64,000 nt of DNA from assembly GCF_014534745.1 (NCBI RefSeq), contig NZ_JACVVP010000025.1, forward strand, positions 39,693-103,692, written 5' to 3'. A program made the position numbers and the translations under genes. Position 1 is the first letter of the stretch, and the number at the start of each line of letters is the position of its first letter. Under the pieces are notes generated by a model. The model was not told where the DNA came from. It did not search any database and saw only the letters and a program-made list of their open reading frames with translations. Source of the stretch: Flammeovirga sp. EKP202 (lineage in GTDB: Bacteria; Bacteroidota; Bacteroidia; Cytophagales; Flammeovirgaceae). Shown here piece by piece: positions 53,263 to 61,751 of this stretch.

Positions 53263-54015
53263 ATGAAAATCCAAATTTGCTCTGACTTACATCTTGAATT
53301 TGAGGAAAACCGAAAATGGATAAAAGATAATCCGTTAGAAGTTGAAGGAGATATATTAATTATTGCAGGTGATACCTATTACTTAGATCAAGACTTTGCT
53401 GAATTGGATTTTATACAAAAAGTATCCACACAATTTAAACGTGTATTTTTGATTCCTGGCAACCATGAATATTATAACGGGTTTGATTTAAGTATTACGC
53501 TAGACCATTATTGTGTGGATATACTACCCAATGTTCATTTAGTTAATAATTACTCTATGGTGATTGATGGTTATCGCTTGATTTTTTCTACGCTTTGGTC
53601 TAAGATTTCACCACATAATACCATCATCAAACGTAGAATGAATGATTTTCACCGTATTAAATATAATGGTGAATTAATAGATATTGAAAAGTATAATGAC
53701 GTACATAAAAAGTGTTTTGATTTCCTTCAATCTGAGATCAATAAACCTGAAAATAAGATAGTCATCACACATCATCTACCAAGTAAAGAATGTAACCACC
53801 CCGACTTCTATGGAAGTGTTTTAAATCAGGCATTTTGTGTTGATAAGACAGAATTTATTCTTGAAAATACAGTTCAATACTGGATATACGGTCATAGCCA
53901 CCGAAATATGATGGATTTCCAAATTGGAAATACACAAATGCTCACAAATCAATTGGGGTATGTACAATTAGGAGAACATCAAAGCTTTGATATTGGGAAG
54001 GTTATTCATTTATAA
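53263..54015 (+). CDS. Calcineurin-like metallophosphoesterase
   Basis: The ATG at 53263 (MKIQICSDLHLEFEE) is preferred over one at 53218, which lies inside the palindrome upstream. The 250-residue protein carries every metal-ligand motif of the family: SDLHLEF (DxH), IIAGDTYYL (GD), IPGNHEYY (GNHE), VITHHLPS (H) and YGHSHRNM (GHxH). Substrate could be a nucleotide, phosphoester or nucleic acid. It is the only plus-strand gene in this part of element 2 and is flanked by direct repeats A and B, 940 bp apart, so it may be a late addition by duplication or a cassette. Confidence 0.9.
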   Translation: MKIQICSDLHLEFEENRKWIKDNPLEVEGDILIIAGDTYYLDQDFAELDFIQKVSTQFKRVFLIPGNHEYYNGFDLSITLDHYCVDILPNVHLVNNYSMVIDGYRLIFSTLWSKISPHNTIIKRRMNDFHRIKYNGELIDIEKYNDVHKKCFDFLQSEINKPENKIVITHHLPSKECNHPDFYGSVLNQAFCVDKTEFILENTVQYWIYGHSHRNMMDFQIGNTQMLTNQLGYVQLGEHQSFDIGKVIHL

Positions 54016-54070
54016 TTTTTGATTTCCTTCACCACGTAATAGATCTTTAAATAAGTTTAAAAAAAATACT

Positions 54071-54185
54071 GTATACTATGTATATTTTGTATACTAACCC
54101 TCCAAAACCTTCAATTTTGAGCTGTATTTACAGTTTTCAGATAAAAGTTAGTCTACATTACGGTGTATACTTTAATGTAGACTAA
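54071..54185 (+). repeat. Palindromic cassette, copy B
   Basis: Same order and spacing as copy A, offset exactly 940 bp: GTATAC pair at 54071-54094, TTAGTCTACAT/ATGTAGACTAA at 54148-54185. It lies downstream of the metallophosphoesterase in the gap between convergent genes. Confidence 0.8.
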
Positions 54186-54198
54186 CTGTATAAAACTA

Positions 54199-54230
54199 AA
54201 GAAGCAGACCTCCTTGCGGAAAATCTGCTC
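54199..54230 (-). terminator. Probable terminator hairpin after the minus-strand array
   Basis: AGCAGA and TCTGCT form a 6-bp stem, extended inside by CC/GG around a short loop. It is 25-55 nt past the stop of the minus-strand gene at 54254; the T tract is weak. Confidence 0.45.
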
Positions 54231-54253
54231 TAAAAATGGGATAAAAGCTAGTA

Positions 54254-54457
54254 CTATTTTATATAAATTTCTGTACTTCTTTTTTTCTCCAATAATCGGT
54301 AATAATCATCTGTAAAACCTCCTGAAAGTGGTTCTTCTGACTCTTCTTCTTCTGAGGTATCATCTATGATTTCCTCTTGATCAACATCTACTATTGACTC
54401 TTCATTGTTGAATTCTTCTTCTTGATCGATATACTTCTTTAAAATAAGATTAAGCAT
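54254..54457 (-). CDS. Small acidic hypothetical protein
   Basis: This 67-residue protein has a very acidic middle (EEFNNEESIVDVDQEEII, then EEEESEEP) and basic ends. It starts 11 nt after the preceding stop and ends the element 2 backbone operon. Function unknown; acidic proteins of this sort can be DNA mimics, but nothing shows that here. Confidence 0.5.
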   Translation of the reverse strand: MLNLILKKYIDQEEEFNNEESIVDVDQEEIIDDTSEEEESEEPLSGGFTDDYYRLLEKKRSTEIYIK

Positions 54458-54468
54458 TGTTTTTAGGT

Positions 54469-55125
54469 TTAAATGAATGATTCGATTTCTGATACTACTT
54501 CTGGTGAGAAGTTAAATTTCACTGTCTCTAAAGAGTTGTTTTCGTCAAATTTTCTTAGTCCTTGTTCAAAGTAATCCGAAAGCTTGACAACGAGGAAATA
54601 CTCTTCTTTGAATGCTTTAAAGAGTTTTGGTGCTTCTGAGACCTCCCTTTTCCAATCCCAAAGCTCATTAAACACATGCAACACCTCTTCATTGCACATT
54701 GATACTCCATCTAAAGCTAATACTTCTTCAAAGTGCCCTATTATTTCTTGTTGAAGTTTTCCTTCTTTTTCTTGAAATTCTAAGGTACCATTTAACTCCT
54801 GCGTTTTGGATTTACTCTTTTCAAGCTCATCTTTATAAAACTGTAACTCGCTTTGCATCTTAGCCATTTGTTTTTTCATGGCTTTAGCTTCCTTGTCTTT
54901 TTTAGACTTTTTCTTCAACTTCTTAGAAGTCGATTCTGTTGGAACAAAATCATCATGAATCTGTTCATGTTCTGTTCCATCCATAGGAGGATTTCCTTGC
55001 AAAGAGGCTCTTCCTCTTATAATCTCTCCTACTTTTCCGTGAGACAAACCTACTTCTGCCCCAATTTTGCGATAGGACAGCCCTTCTTCATAGAGGGCTA
55101 TCACTTGTTCTTGTAATTTTTCCAT
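54469..55125 (-). CDS. HTH and coiled-coil protein
   Basis: This 218-residue protein has an N-terminal resolvase-type helix-turn-helix (EQVIALYEEGLSYRKIGAEV then GLSHGKVGEIIRGR, residues 6-40), a lysine-rich linker (KKLKKKSKKDKEAKAMKKQM near 68-88) and a long coiled coil (about 85-135). It starts 11 nt after the membrane-protein gene. It is probably a DNA-binding partner in replication or partition of element 2. Confidence 0.65.
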   Translation of the reverse strand: MEKLQEQVIALYEEGLSYRKIGAEVGLSHGKVGEIIRGRASLQGNPPMDGTEHEQIHDDFVPTESTSKKLKKKSKKDKEAKAMKKQMAKMQSELQFYKDELEKSKSKTQELNGTLEFQEKEGKLQQEIIGHFEEVLALDGVSMCNEEVLHVFNELWDWKREVSEAPKLFKAFKEEYFLVVKLSDYFEQGLRKFDENNSLETVKFNFSPEVVSEIESFI

Positions 55126-55136
55126 TTGTAATGAAA

Positions 55137-56165
55137 TTAGTTTTGCTCCTTTAGAGCTTGTTTAACTTGTGAGGGATTAAACCCTAAACTGCATAGTTTC
55201 CTCATGTCTCTGCATCCATTATGTATTGCAGACAAGAGTGCTTCTTCTTTTTCTTTGATTGAAGAAAGAGGGTCGGTACTAGGCAAACCGCCTTTATCAT
55301 TATGATTTCCATGTTTTATGTCATGGTCATGTAGTTCTTGATGTAGTGTTGTCAAGGCTGTTTTCCAATCTGGCTTTATTTTAATAAGCGTGGAAAGTTC
55401 GTTGACAGATTGATATTGGTAGTAGACGATAAACCAATAGCCAAATGCAATTCCTAAGTCAATGAGAAGAAAAAGTATCACCAAAATAATTCTAGGTTCT
55501 TCACTTTCATTCCTTAACTTCTTAATCTTGGTTTGATAGATGCCTTCTAACTTCTTTTTATCGTTTTGAAGGTTTAAATCAATTTGTCTTAAACGATCTT
55601 CATACTGTAAAACCCTTAAATTTTCTTCCTTCGAAAGCATCTGTCCCCAGCGTTTCTTACTTGCCTTATCCAAATGCAAAAGCTTTGTTTCATAGAAACT
55701 TTTCCTTGTTTCAGCGATACTATCCAACGAAGTTTTTTCAGATGCATAGTTCGCGGTTATTTCAGTCGTATCTAACTTTACTTCAACATACCATTGATCA
55801 ATTCCTTTACAAGAAAAATAAATACTCCCTAGGCTAAATATCAAAGCTAATATTGCCAATAAACCAATGGGTTCTTTTCTATATTTAGATTGAAACAAAG
55901 ACGAAATACTCACTGACTTTGCATACTCCCAAATCAATATCACAATTGCTGAAGTAATTAATGCGACTATAGGTTGAAAGAGTAAATCAAATGTTGATTT
56001 CACAAACCAGATTCCTGAGCAAATACTCATAATTGGAAGAAAATAAACCAATACATGAACTGTTTTGTAGAGTGCCTTATAACGCATTCCATAAGGTCTT
56101 GATTCTAATAATTCAGCATAACTATCGACCAATTTTATATAGTTTGCCAATTCAATTTTTCTCAT
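55137..56165 (-). CDS. Membrane protein with coiled coil and C-terminal HTH-like end
   Basis: This 342-residue protein has hydrophobic segments near 32-52, 60-80, 100-120 and 228-250, with a long charged coiled coil between the third and fourth (about 150-225), and a C-terminal cytoplasmic part ending NGCRDMRKLCSLGFNPSQVK, which resembles a recognition-helix region. The layout repeats that of the element 1 protein at 14132-14974. It starts 1 nt after the DUF6371-like gene. Function unknown. Confidence 0.65.
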   Translation of the reverse strand: MRKIELANYIKLVDSYAELLESRPYGMRYKALYKTVHVLVYFLPIMSICSGIWFVKSTFDLLFQPIVALITSAIVILIWEYAKSVSISSLFQSKYRKEPIGLLAILALIFSLGSIYFSCKGIDQWYVEVKLDTTEITANYASEKTSLDSIAETRKSFYETKLLHLDKASKKRWGQMLSKEENLRVLQYEDRLRQIDLNLQNDKKKLEGIYQTKIKKLRNESEEPRIILVILFLLIDLGIAFGYWFIVYYQYQSVNELSTLIKIKPDWKTALTTLHQELHDHDIKHGNHNDKGGLPSTDPLSSIKEKEEALLSAIHNGCRDMRKLCSLGFNPSQVKQALKEQN

Positions 56166-56166
56166 T

Positions 56167-57324
56167 TTAAAATATTATTTTGTTATCATTGATTATTTCT
56201 TTGCAACCCCATTCGATTAATGAGATTATTACATTATCCATAGATGGATATACAGGATATACACCTGTATTACAACCACTTAAAACATTATATATATCCA
56301 TAAAGGAATACGAATATCCACTCTTAAACAGTGGTTTATAAAGTCCTACTATATTTTTAGGGTGTAGCATTAAGTCGTTACCAAAACGTTGTTTGATACT
56401 ATTGATTATTTCTTTGTCACTTAAGATTAGATCGGCTAAATCAGAGCCGTCATTTAATGATTCTCCTATGTTTGAGAGCTGTATATCCACTTGGTATTTC
56501 AATTGGATATCCTTTGCTTTTTCTTTCCATAGTTCTCTAGATTGTTCACTAAAATCAGGTATTAGAATTACCTTACGACCTATTAATGCTTCTGCTTTAT
56601 CAAGAGTCAAACCATTCAATCCTTCTGTCGATAACCATATATATTGTGGCTTCCAAAGCTCCCCCAGTAACGTTGTTTTTGCAGACTCTACAATAGCAAT
56701 AGTTTTATTCAAATCTTGATTCAATAGGTGTTCTCCAAAGAAGCATTGCTTTAAATGAAAGTTTGAGTTTAATTTTCCTTCTTTCATTAAAATACTATGA
56801 AACCAATCCGTTGAATATCCTCTCTTCACTCGTTTCAATTGTGGGTCGTATTTCATTATTTTAGCAGTGCGAATTCGGTTCTGCTTATCAATTTGCCAGA
56901 ACATCACGGCATCACACAAAGTATGATTCAATTTGAAGTTGTAAGCATTCAAATGATACTTCAGATGTAAATGCCAATAGGCACCTGTTCCAAATTTGTC
57001 TAATATCGAATTAGCAAACTGACTTTCTCCTTTTTGCTGATAAAGTAACCGCTTCTCTAGGACATCAAACTCTTCTTTGACAGTAATTTTTTTAGGTCGA
57101 AAGATCACATCATTTTTAGAATAAGTAGGCTTTTTATGATAACCACATTTCTCTTGGCGGTCACACCTTCCTTCATCATTTTGGAGGTATTCATTTGTAT
57201 CGAAATTACGATACTGTACCAATGATTTCTTCCCACAATTGGGGCATATCACTTTCTTTGGGGTGTGATCTCCCCTTCGGGTATCCAGACTGATACTCCA
57301 TGTTTTTGGGTTTGAAAATGTCAT
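56167..57324 (-). CDS. DUF6371-like protein with zinc ribbon and TOPRIM-like region
   Basis: This 385-residue protein has a primase-like zinc motif near the start (CPNCGKKSLVQY, then CDRQEKCGYH, about 22-62) and a TOPRIM-like region with IAIVESAKTTLLGEL near 208 and KVILIPDFSEQS near 250. This is the pattern of DUF6371 proteins in Bacteroidetes mobile elements. It is probably a primase-like replication protein of element 2 and pairs with the DUF3987-like ATPase just upstream. Cassette copy C lies between the two genes. Confidence 0.7.
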   Translation of the reverse strand: MTFSNPKTWSISLDTRRGDHTPKKVICPNCGKKSLVQYRNFDTNEYLQNDEGRCDRQEKCGYHKKPTYSKNDVIFRPKKITVKEEFDVLEKRLLYQQKGESQFANSILDKFGTGAYWHLHLKYHLNAYNFKLNHTLCDAVMFWQIDKQNRIRTAKIMKYDPQLKRVKRGYSTDWFHSILMKEGKLNSNFHLKQCFFGEHLLNQDLNKTIAIVESAKTTLLGELWKPQYIWLSTEGLNGLTLDKAEALIGRKVILIPDFSEQSRELWKEKAKDIQLKYQVDIQLSNIGESLNDGSDLADLILSDKEIINSIKQRFGNDLMLHPKNIVGLYKPLFKSGYSYSFMDIYNVLSGCNTGVYPVYPSMDNVIISLIEWGCKEIINDNKIIF

Positions 57325-57355
57325 ATTAAATGAATGGATTAATTAATTTTTGGGT

Positions 57356-57471
57356 GTTAGTCTACATCATAGTACACACACAATGTAGACTAACATTCCT
57401 CTAAAAACTACCTCTAAGTACCTAAAATAAGGGTTACATACACCTAAGTATACAAAATCTACATAGTATAC
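57356..57471 (-). repeat. Palindromic cassette, copy C
   Basis: On the minus strand a GTATAC pair (57471-57448) is followed by GTTAGTCTACAT/ATGTAGACTAAC (57394-57356), the same order as in copies A and B. The GTATAC box differs from that of copy B at one of 24 positions. It lies just upstream of the gene starting at 57324 and abuts the stop of the gene at 57473. Confidence 0.75.
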
Positions 57472-57472
57472 A

Positions 57473-58861
57473 CTAGCTGACGGTTTTGATATATTCACCC
57501 CTTTTATCTGTCTTCTTCAGCATCCCTTTTTCAAGTAATTTTGGGAGCAACCTATTTTTGAAGTTTGACGTTTTAATACCCACTTGTTCAGCGATTTTAT
57601 GAAGTTCAGATGTTGTTACAAGTGTATTTTCAGGTATCAAATCTAAAAAGGATTGATGATTACCTTGGAATGAAGATTTACCATGAGTTTGCTCTAACAC
57701 TACATTTGCGGTTCCAATGAAATAATCACAAAGCAATTTAGCTTTCTCCATGCTTACTAACGATACACTTCCTATGTATACGCCAATTTGATCATCAAAT
57801 AATTGATGAAGTACTTCAAGCAACAAAGCAAAACGTGGCATGTAATCACCAACTTTCTTATAAGCGGAAATAATAGCATCATCTTTAGTTTCGGATGCAA
57901 TTTTCAAATAATGATTGAAGCTACTGATGAAGTAGGATCTTGCTTCCTTTGATAAAGGAATATATCTCATTTCCTCGTCCTGTAAGGCATAATACAACCC
58001 TTCCATTTTCTTGTAGAACGTATCTAAACGATTACTAGAAAGCTCTTTCTCTGAGAGGTAGTTCACACTCTCACTCTCTGGCATGACAAAAAGAATTCGA
58101 TATAAAAATCCATTATCCCCATTTCCATTCTTTGTAAGTTGAGGCAAAATGCTAGGTTGAATTCCTCCAATAATAGAAAGAAAAGGGTCTTTTACATAGA
58201 GATTCTTACCTACACGATCTACCTCACCCACAAGCCCATTAAATACACTCAAGAAAAACTCGATATCAGCACCTTGACGATATTGATTCATGCTTTTTAG
58301 CCAACCTATCAGCTCATCTTTAAAAAGCACTAAAGAATCTTTTGCTAATAGATGACATAACGATTCTTGTGTAGCATCAGAAGTGATTAAACGTTTACGA
58401 GTAGGTTCTTTATTTTCTAAAATAAATTCCCTTTTCTCTGTCTCATTCATTCCTGCAATAGCTGCTTCCCATTCTGCTTTCTTTGCTTCATACCTTTCTA
58501 TTTCTTTTTCATTAATAGAAGTAAGCACTTTCAAAATGATTTTGATAGCTGGCGATTTACCAATACTTGAGTTACCAATAATAGCTGTATAAATACTTGG
58601 AATTGTAGTCCAACCATTTTTCACAATCACCCTCATTTTCCCTCCAATGATTACACTTAAAACAACAAGTGTTGTCATCGCTGTGTATGGCTTCTCAAAT
58701 GAAAATACATCCTGTAATTCTAATAGAGCCTCTTGTATATACTTTGGAAATACAACTAGAGGAAATGGATAGTTGACTTCTTTTGCTGTATTTTTAGGCA
58801 ATACAGTATCCTCCAGACTTGAAATATTGTTCAAGTCTGGCAAATTGTTTATTTTTGTCAT
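57473..58861 (-). CDS. DUF3987-like ATPase (RepA/DnaB-like)
   Basis: This 462-residue protein resembles DUF3987: SFEKPYTAMTTLVVLSVIIG at about 34-53, Walker A TAIIGNSSIGKSPAIK near 90-104, SLVLFKDELIGWLKSMNQY near 180 (Walker B) and FLSIIGGIQPSILPQL near 225. The C-terminal 80 residues look like a winged helix (LVTTSELHKIAEQVGIKTSN). Such proteins serve as replicative helicases or ATPases of mobile elements. A TTTGTAC-type palindrome lies 9 bp upstream of the start. Confidence 0.75.
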   Translation of the reverse strand: MTKINNLPDLNNISSLEDTVLPKNTAKEVNYPFPLVVFPKYIQEALLELQDVFSFEKPYTAMTTLVVLSVIIGGKMRVIVKNGWTTIPSIYTAIIGNSSIGKSPAIKIILKVLTSINEKEIERYEAKKAEWEAAIAGMNETEKREFILENKEPTRKRLITSDATQESLCHLLAKDSLVLFKDELIGWLKSMNQYRQGADIEFFLSVFNGLVGEVDRVGKNLYVKDPFLSIIGGIQPSILPQLTKNGNGDNGFLYRILFVMPESESVNYLSEKELSSNRLDTFYKKMEGLYYALQDEEMRYIPLSKEARSYFISSFNHYLKIASETKDDAIISAYKKVGDYMPRFALLLEVLHQLFDDQIGVYIGSVSLVSMEKAKLLCDYFIGTANVVLEQTHGKSSFQGNHQSFLDLIPENTLVTTSELHKIAEQVGIKTSNFKNRLLPKLLEKGMLKKTDKRGEYIKTVS

Positions 58862-58870
58862 TGTAATAAT

Positions 58871-58887
58871 TTTGTACTGTGTACAAA
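58871..58887. promoter_or_regulatory. Palindromic operator before the DUF3987-like gene
   Basis: TTTGTAC-TGT-GTACAAA is a perfect 7+7 bp inverted repeat with a 3-nt spacer, 9 bp upstream of the start codon at 58861. Its geometry is the same as that of the operator before the BREX regulator. Confidence 0.55.
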
Positions 58888-58962
58888 TAAAATCAGAAGG
58901 TATTACGATGGCAGTCGTTTTACCTTTTTTATTTATACACAGGTTAATTTGAATAGAGAATG

Positions 58963-59244
58963 TTACATATGTTTTCCTTTAGTTGTAATACATTTTTCAA
59001 TATCTTCTCTTTTAAATAAAGTCTTTCGACCAAATTTATGATATTTCAGTCTTCCATCTCTCATAAACTTGTGAATTGTAGATCGACAAAGACTGTATTC
59101 TTGTGACAATTGTTGAATAGTCAACATATCATTGTTTTCTTTAGACTCTTGACTTAAAGAATCTATTTTCTCCGAAAGAATTTTTGTATTCGATTCAATA
59201 GAGCTTAGCTTAAGAAATAGTGCTTCAAAAGGATTTTCTATCAT
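58963..59244 (-). CDS. Excisionase-like helix-turn-helix protein
   Basis: This 93-residue protein has an N-terminal coiled coil and a C-terminal excisionase-type domain (TIQQLSQEYSLCRSTIHKFM, DGRLKYHKFGRKTLFKREDI). It starts M-I-E-NPFE like the element 1 protein at 18119 (M-Q-NPFE), with which it is homologous. It is divergent from the XRE gene at 59375 across a 130-bp promoter region. Confidence 0.8.
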   Translation of the reverse strand: MIENPFEALFLKLSSIESNTKILSEKIDSLSQESKENNDMLTIQQLSQEYSLCRSTIHKFMRDGRLKYHKFGRKTLFKREDIEKCITTKGKHM

Positions 59245-59273
59245 TATTAACCTGTCTAGAATTTATAAATTAT

Positions 59274-59281
59274 TATATTTG
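59274..59281 (+). promoter_or_regulatory. -7 box for the XRE regulator gene
   Basis: TATATTTG fits TAnnTTTG and lies 94 nt upstream of the ATG at 59375. No clear -33 TTG is present, so the promoter may need an activator. Confidence 0.4.
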
Positions 59282-59374
59282 TTAGAATCAAAAAGATCAC
59301 GTGGTGTTATAATCAACAACAGTGATACAATATTATTAAATTAGAATTCATTTTCAAAAATAAAGAGAAGAATA

Positions 59375-60154
59375 ATGAAGAATTATGGAGAAAGAATAAA
59401 AAAAATCCGTTTAGACCTTGGTCTAACACAAAGAGAGTTTGCTAAAGAATTAGGTATTACACAACCTTATATCTCAGCTATTGAAAAAAATATAAAAAAA
59501 CCTACGTTCGAAATCCTTGAGTCATTAATAAAAATGGGTGCCAACCCAGATTATATTTTAAATGGTGAAACTGATAAGAATGTAAACACATATAGCTCTT
59601 TTCCTGGTTTCCAGAGCCGTCGAATATATGATGAACCACAACCTACTTTTGATATTAAAGATAAAGTTAATTTTGGTCGGTCAATCTTTAGAGAAAATAC
59701 AAAAATACATGAATTAAAGGACTATATCGATTACTTACAATCTGTTTCTGAAGAATTAAAAGACTATTTTGTCATTTTAAATGATTGGTTTAATGAACAT
59801 TTTTCAACTTTAATTTATAATGTCAATCTAAATAACCCAAATGCCTATGAAGAAGCATTAAGTCTTCTAAATGAATCTATAGACTCCGAAAGATTACACC
59901 CAGAATATGAGATTGTAATTAATGAAATCAATGAATTAGTACTTAAATTAGAAAAAATAAAACCATTATTTTTAGCTACAGGGGGGGGGCTTGTTTCCGA
60001 GAGTAGAGTTGAATATTTTAATGTTGAACGCTTTTTCAATTGGAGGTATATTACATCACAATATATTAAAGAAAGGGATAATGAAAATATCAAGAGGCCT
60101 AAAGATTTCTATAGAGCAGTATCGGATGATTATTCTCTAAATAGAGATAAATAA
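59375..60154 (+). CDS. XRE-family regulator with G9 tract
   Basis: Residues 1-65 of this 259-residue protein are a Cro/CI-type helix-turn-helix (IRLDLGLTQREFAKELGITQ, PYISAIEKNIKKPTFEILES). The remainder is helical and not recognised, but the length fits CI-like repressors with a sensor part. Near residue 203-205 the codons for three glycines form a run of nine G (59981-59989), which is in frame in this sequence. It is divergent from the excisionase-like gene, so it may be the repressor of element 2 mobility. Confidence 0.75.
   Translation: MKNYGERIKKIRLDLGLTQREFAKELGITQPYISAIEKNIKKPTFEILESLIKMGANPDYILNGETDKNVNTYSSFPGFQSRRIYDEPQPTFDIKDKVNFGRSIFRENTKIHELKDYIDYLQSVSEELKDYFVILNDWFNEHFSTLIYNVNLNNPNAYEEALSLLNESIDSERLHPEYEIVINEINELVLKLEKIKPLFLATGGGLVSESRVEYFNVERFFNWRYITSQYIKERDNENIKRPKDFYRAVSDDYSLNRDK
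59981..59989 (+). repeat. Homopolymeric G9 tract inside a regulator gene
   Basis: Nine consecutive G residues in a strongly AT-rich context encode Gly-Gly-Gly. Loss or gain of one base would truncate the last quarter of the protein. Confidence 0.9.
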
Positions 60155-60164
60155 CCTTTAATTT

Positions 60165-60405
60165 TAATTCATAAAAGCAATACGTACCAAATCCATTTAT
60201 TTTTCTTTCCTTATGTTTAAATACTTTGAAAAACTCCTTTTACATTTATAACCTGTAAACTTTATCACAGTCAAAATTAGAACACCTTTCAAAATAAGAC
60301 GGGGATTGCAAATGCTCTTCTTCCTGTATAAGTGGTGATTAATTTATACTTAGGTTTCTGGCAAGTTGTTTTATGTGTTCCTTTATATCCATCCATTTCT
60401 ATTCT
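60165..60405 (-). pseudogene. Decayed integrase 3' end
   Basis: The sequence from about 60165 to 60405 aligns by eye, with many substitutions and small gaps, to 61757-61990, the C-terminal part of the element 2 integrase (for example the block around GACGGGGATTGCAAATGCTC versus GACGGGTTGCAAATGTTC). It has no open frame. It is a remnant of a second integrase copy; the Fic gene lies between the remnant and the intact gene. Confidence 0.8.
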
Positions 60406-60517
60406 TTTCTGAATCTCGCCAATTAATTGATGATGTACCTACTTAATAGGTAAGTTTTGGAAGCAATACAATTAGTGAAATATGAGGTAAAAAACACATA
60501 ACATCAACTCAAATATT

Positions 60518-61585
60518 TTATCTGGTAGTCAACAGTTTAAATAAACTATAATTAACAAAATAGACTTGATTACCCATTTTTTGTTTAACTAAAAGACCAT
60601 CAGTTGCAAGTTTATTGAGATAATTAGAAGCTGTCACCCTAGATATTGATAATTCCTCCATTAAGAAATCTATCTTGGTGTAAGGATGCTTAAACAAATT
60701 ATTTAATAAATCTTGACTATAAAATTTATAATTCTCTCTTAATTTATATTTGAAATGCATCATCAATCCTTTCATCTCATGGATCAAAGCTATTGTGTCT
60801 TTAGATGTTTCTTCAACTCCTTTTATCATAAATAATAACCACTGTTCCCATAAACCTTCATCTCTAACACCTTGGAGTAATTGGTAATACTCTTGTTTAT
60901 TTTTTATGATATAATTACTTAGATACAAAATTGGTAAATCTTGTAAGCCTGATAAAATTAAATACAGAATATTAATAATTCTTCCAGTCCTTCCGTTACC
61001 ATCATAAAATGGATGTATACTCTCAAACTGAAAATGGATTATAGCCATTTTTATTATAGGATCAATATCTTCTAATTCAGAGATATTAATATATTTCTCC
61101 AAATTTGACATTAGATCTTGTATTTCAAATTTATTCTGTGGAGGTGTATAAATTACTTCTCCTGTTTTTGCATTCTTCAATGAAGTACCAGAAACGCTTC
61201 GAAAACCTGCATTGTTTTTTTCTAACTCTTCTTGAATTGCTAAAATAGACTTATTCGTTAAAAGGTTTTCTTTTTTAACTTTATAGTACCCTTTCTTTAA
61301 AGCAGAAATATAATTTTGAACTTCTTTTGCTCCCAATGAAGAAAGGCGCTCTAAGTCAAGTGATGATTTATATAAATCATCGTGAGTAGTGATAATATTT
61401 TCGATCTCAGAACTATCCTTAGCCTCTTGTAGTACTAATGTATTTATCAGAATTTCTTGATTGGGAATTGAGGAAGCAACACCTTTTAATTCAGCCAATG
61501 CAAAATGAGCTCTTGGTAATGCTTTTAAAACTTTTTTAGATTCAAGTTCTATTTCTCTATACGGTAAATGTTCTAATTCCCACAT
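60518..61585 (-). CDS. fic: Fic-domain AMPylase, class II-like
   Basis: This 355-residue protein has a Fic_N-type start (LPRAHFALAELKGVASSIPN), an inhibitory-helix motif S-x3-E-N in DSSEIENII near 60, the Fic catalytic motif HPFYDGNGRTGRIINI near 193-208 with all key residues, and a C-terminal winged helix (KIDFLMEELSISRVTASNYL near 310). Fic proteins transfer AMP to target proteins; class II members are held inactive by their own N-terminal helix. A repeat-rich region with long palindromes lies just upstream. It could be toxin-like cargo or a regulator. Confidence 0.88.
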   Translation of the reverse strand: MWELEHLPYREIELESKKVLKALPRAHFALAELKGVASSIPNQEILINTLVLQEAKDSSEIENIITTHDDLYKSSLDLERLSSLGAKEVQNYISALKKGYYKVKKENLLTNKSILAIQEELEKNNAGFRSVSGTSLKNAKTGEVIYTPPQNKFEIQDLMSNLEKYINISELEDIDPIIKMAIIHFQFESIHPFYDGNGRTGRIINILYLILSGLQDLPILYLSNYIIKNKQEYYQLLQGVRDEGLWEQWLLFMIKGVEETSKDTIALIHEMKGLMMHFKYKLRENYKFYSQDLLNNLFKHPYTKIDFLMEELSISRVTASNYLNKLATDGLLVKQKMGNQVYFVNYSLFKLLTTR

Positions 61586-61616
61586 TTCTCACAAAAATTA
61601 TCTCAAACTAAACATA

Positions 61617-61730
61617 CTATGTAAAGAAAATTGAAAATTCTTTACATAGAAATAAACCTATGTAAAGAAAATCAAGAAATCTTTACATACAAAACTTACT
61701 ATGTAAAGATTTCTTGATTTTCTTTATATA
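61617..61730. repeat. Nested CTATGTAAAG palindromes upstream of fic
   Basis: Three hairpins share the TATGTAAAGA arm: 61617-61649, 61659-61689 and 61700-61730. The second and third are inverted copies of each other, making a near-perfect 72-bp cruciform. They lie in the gap between the integrase stop and the fic start, where a fic promoter must be. Confidence 0.8.
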
Positions 61731-61751
61731 CATATTAATCGAACAATACTA

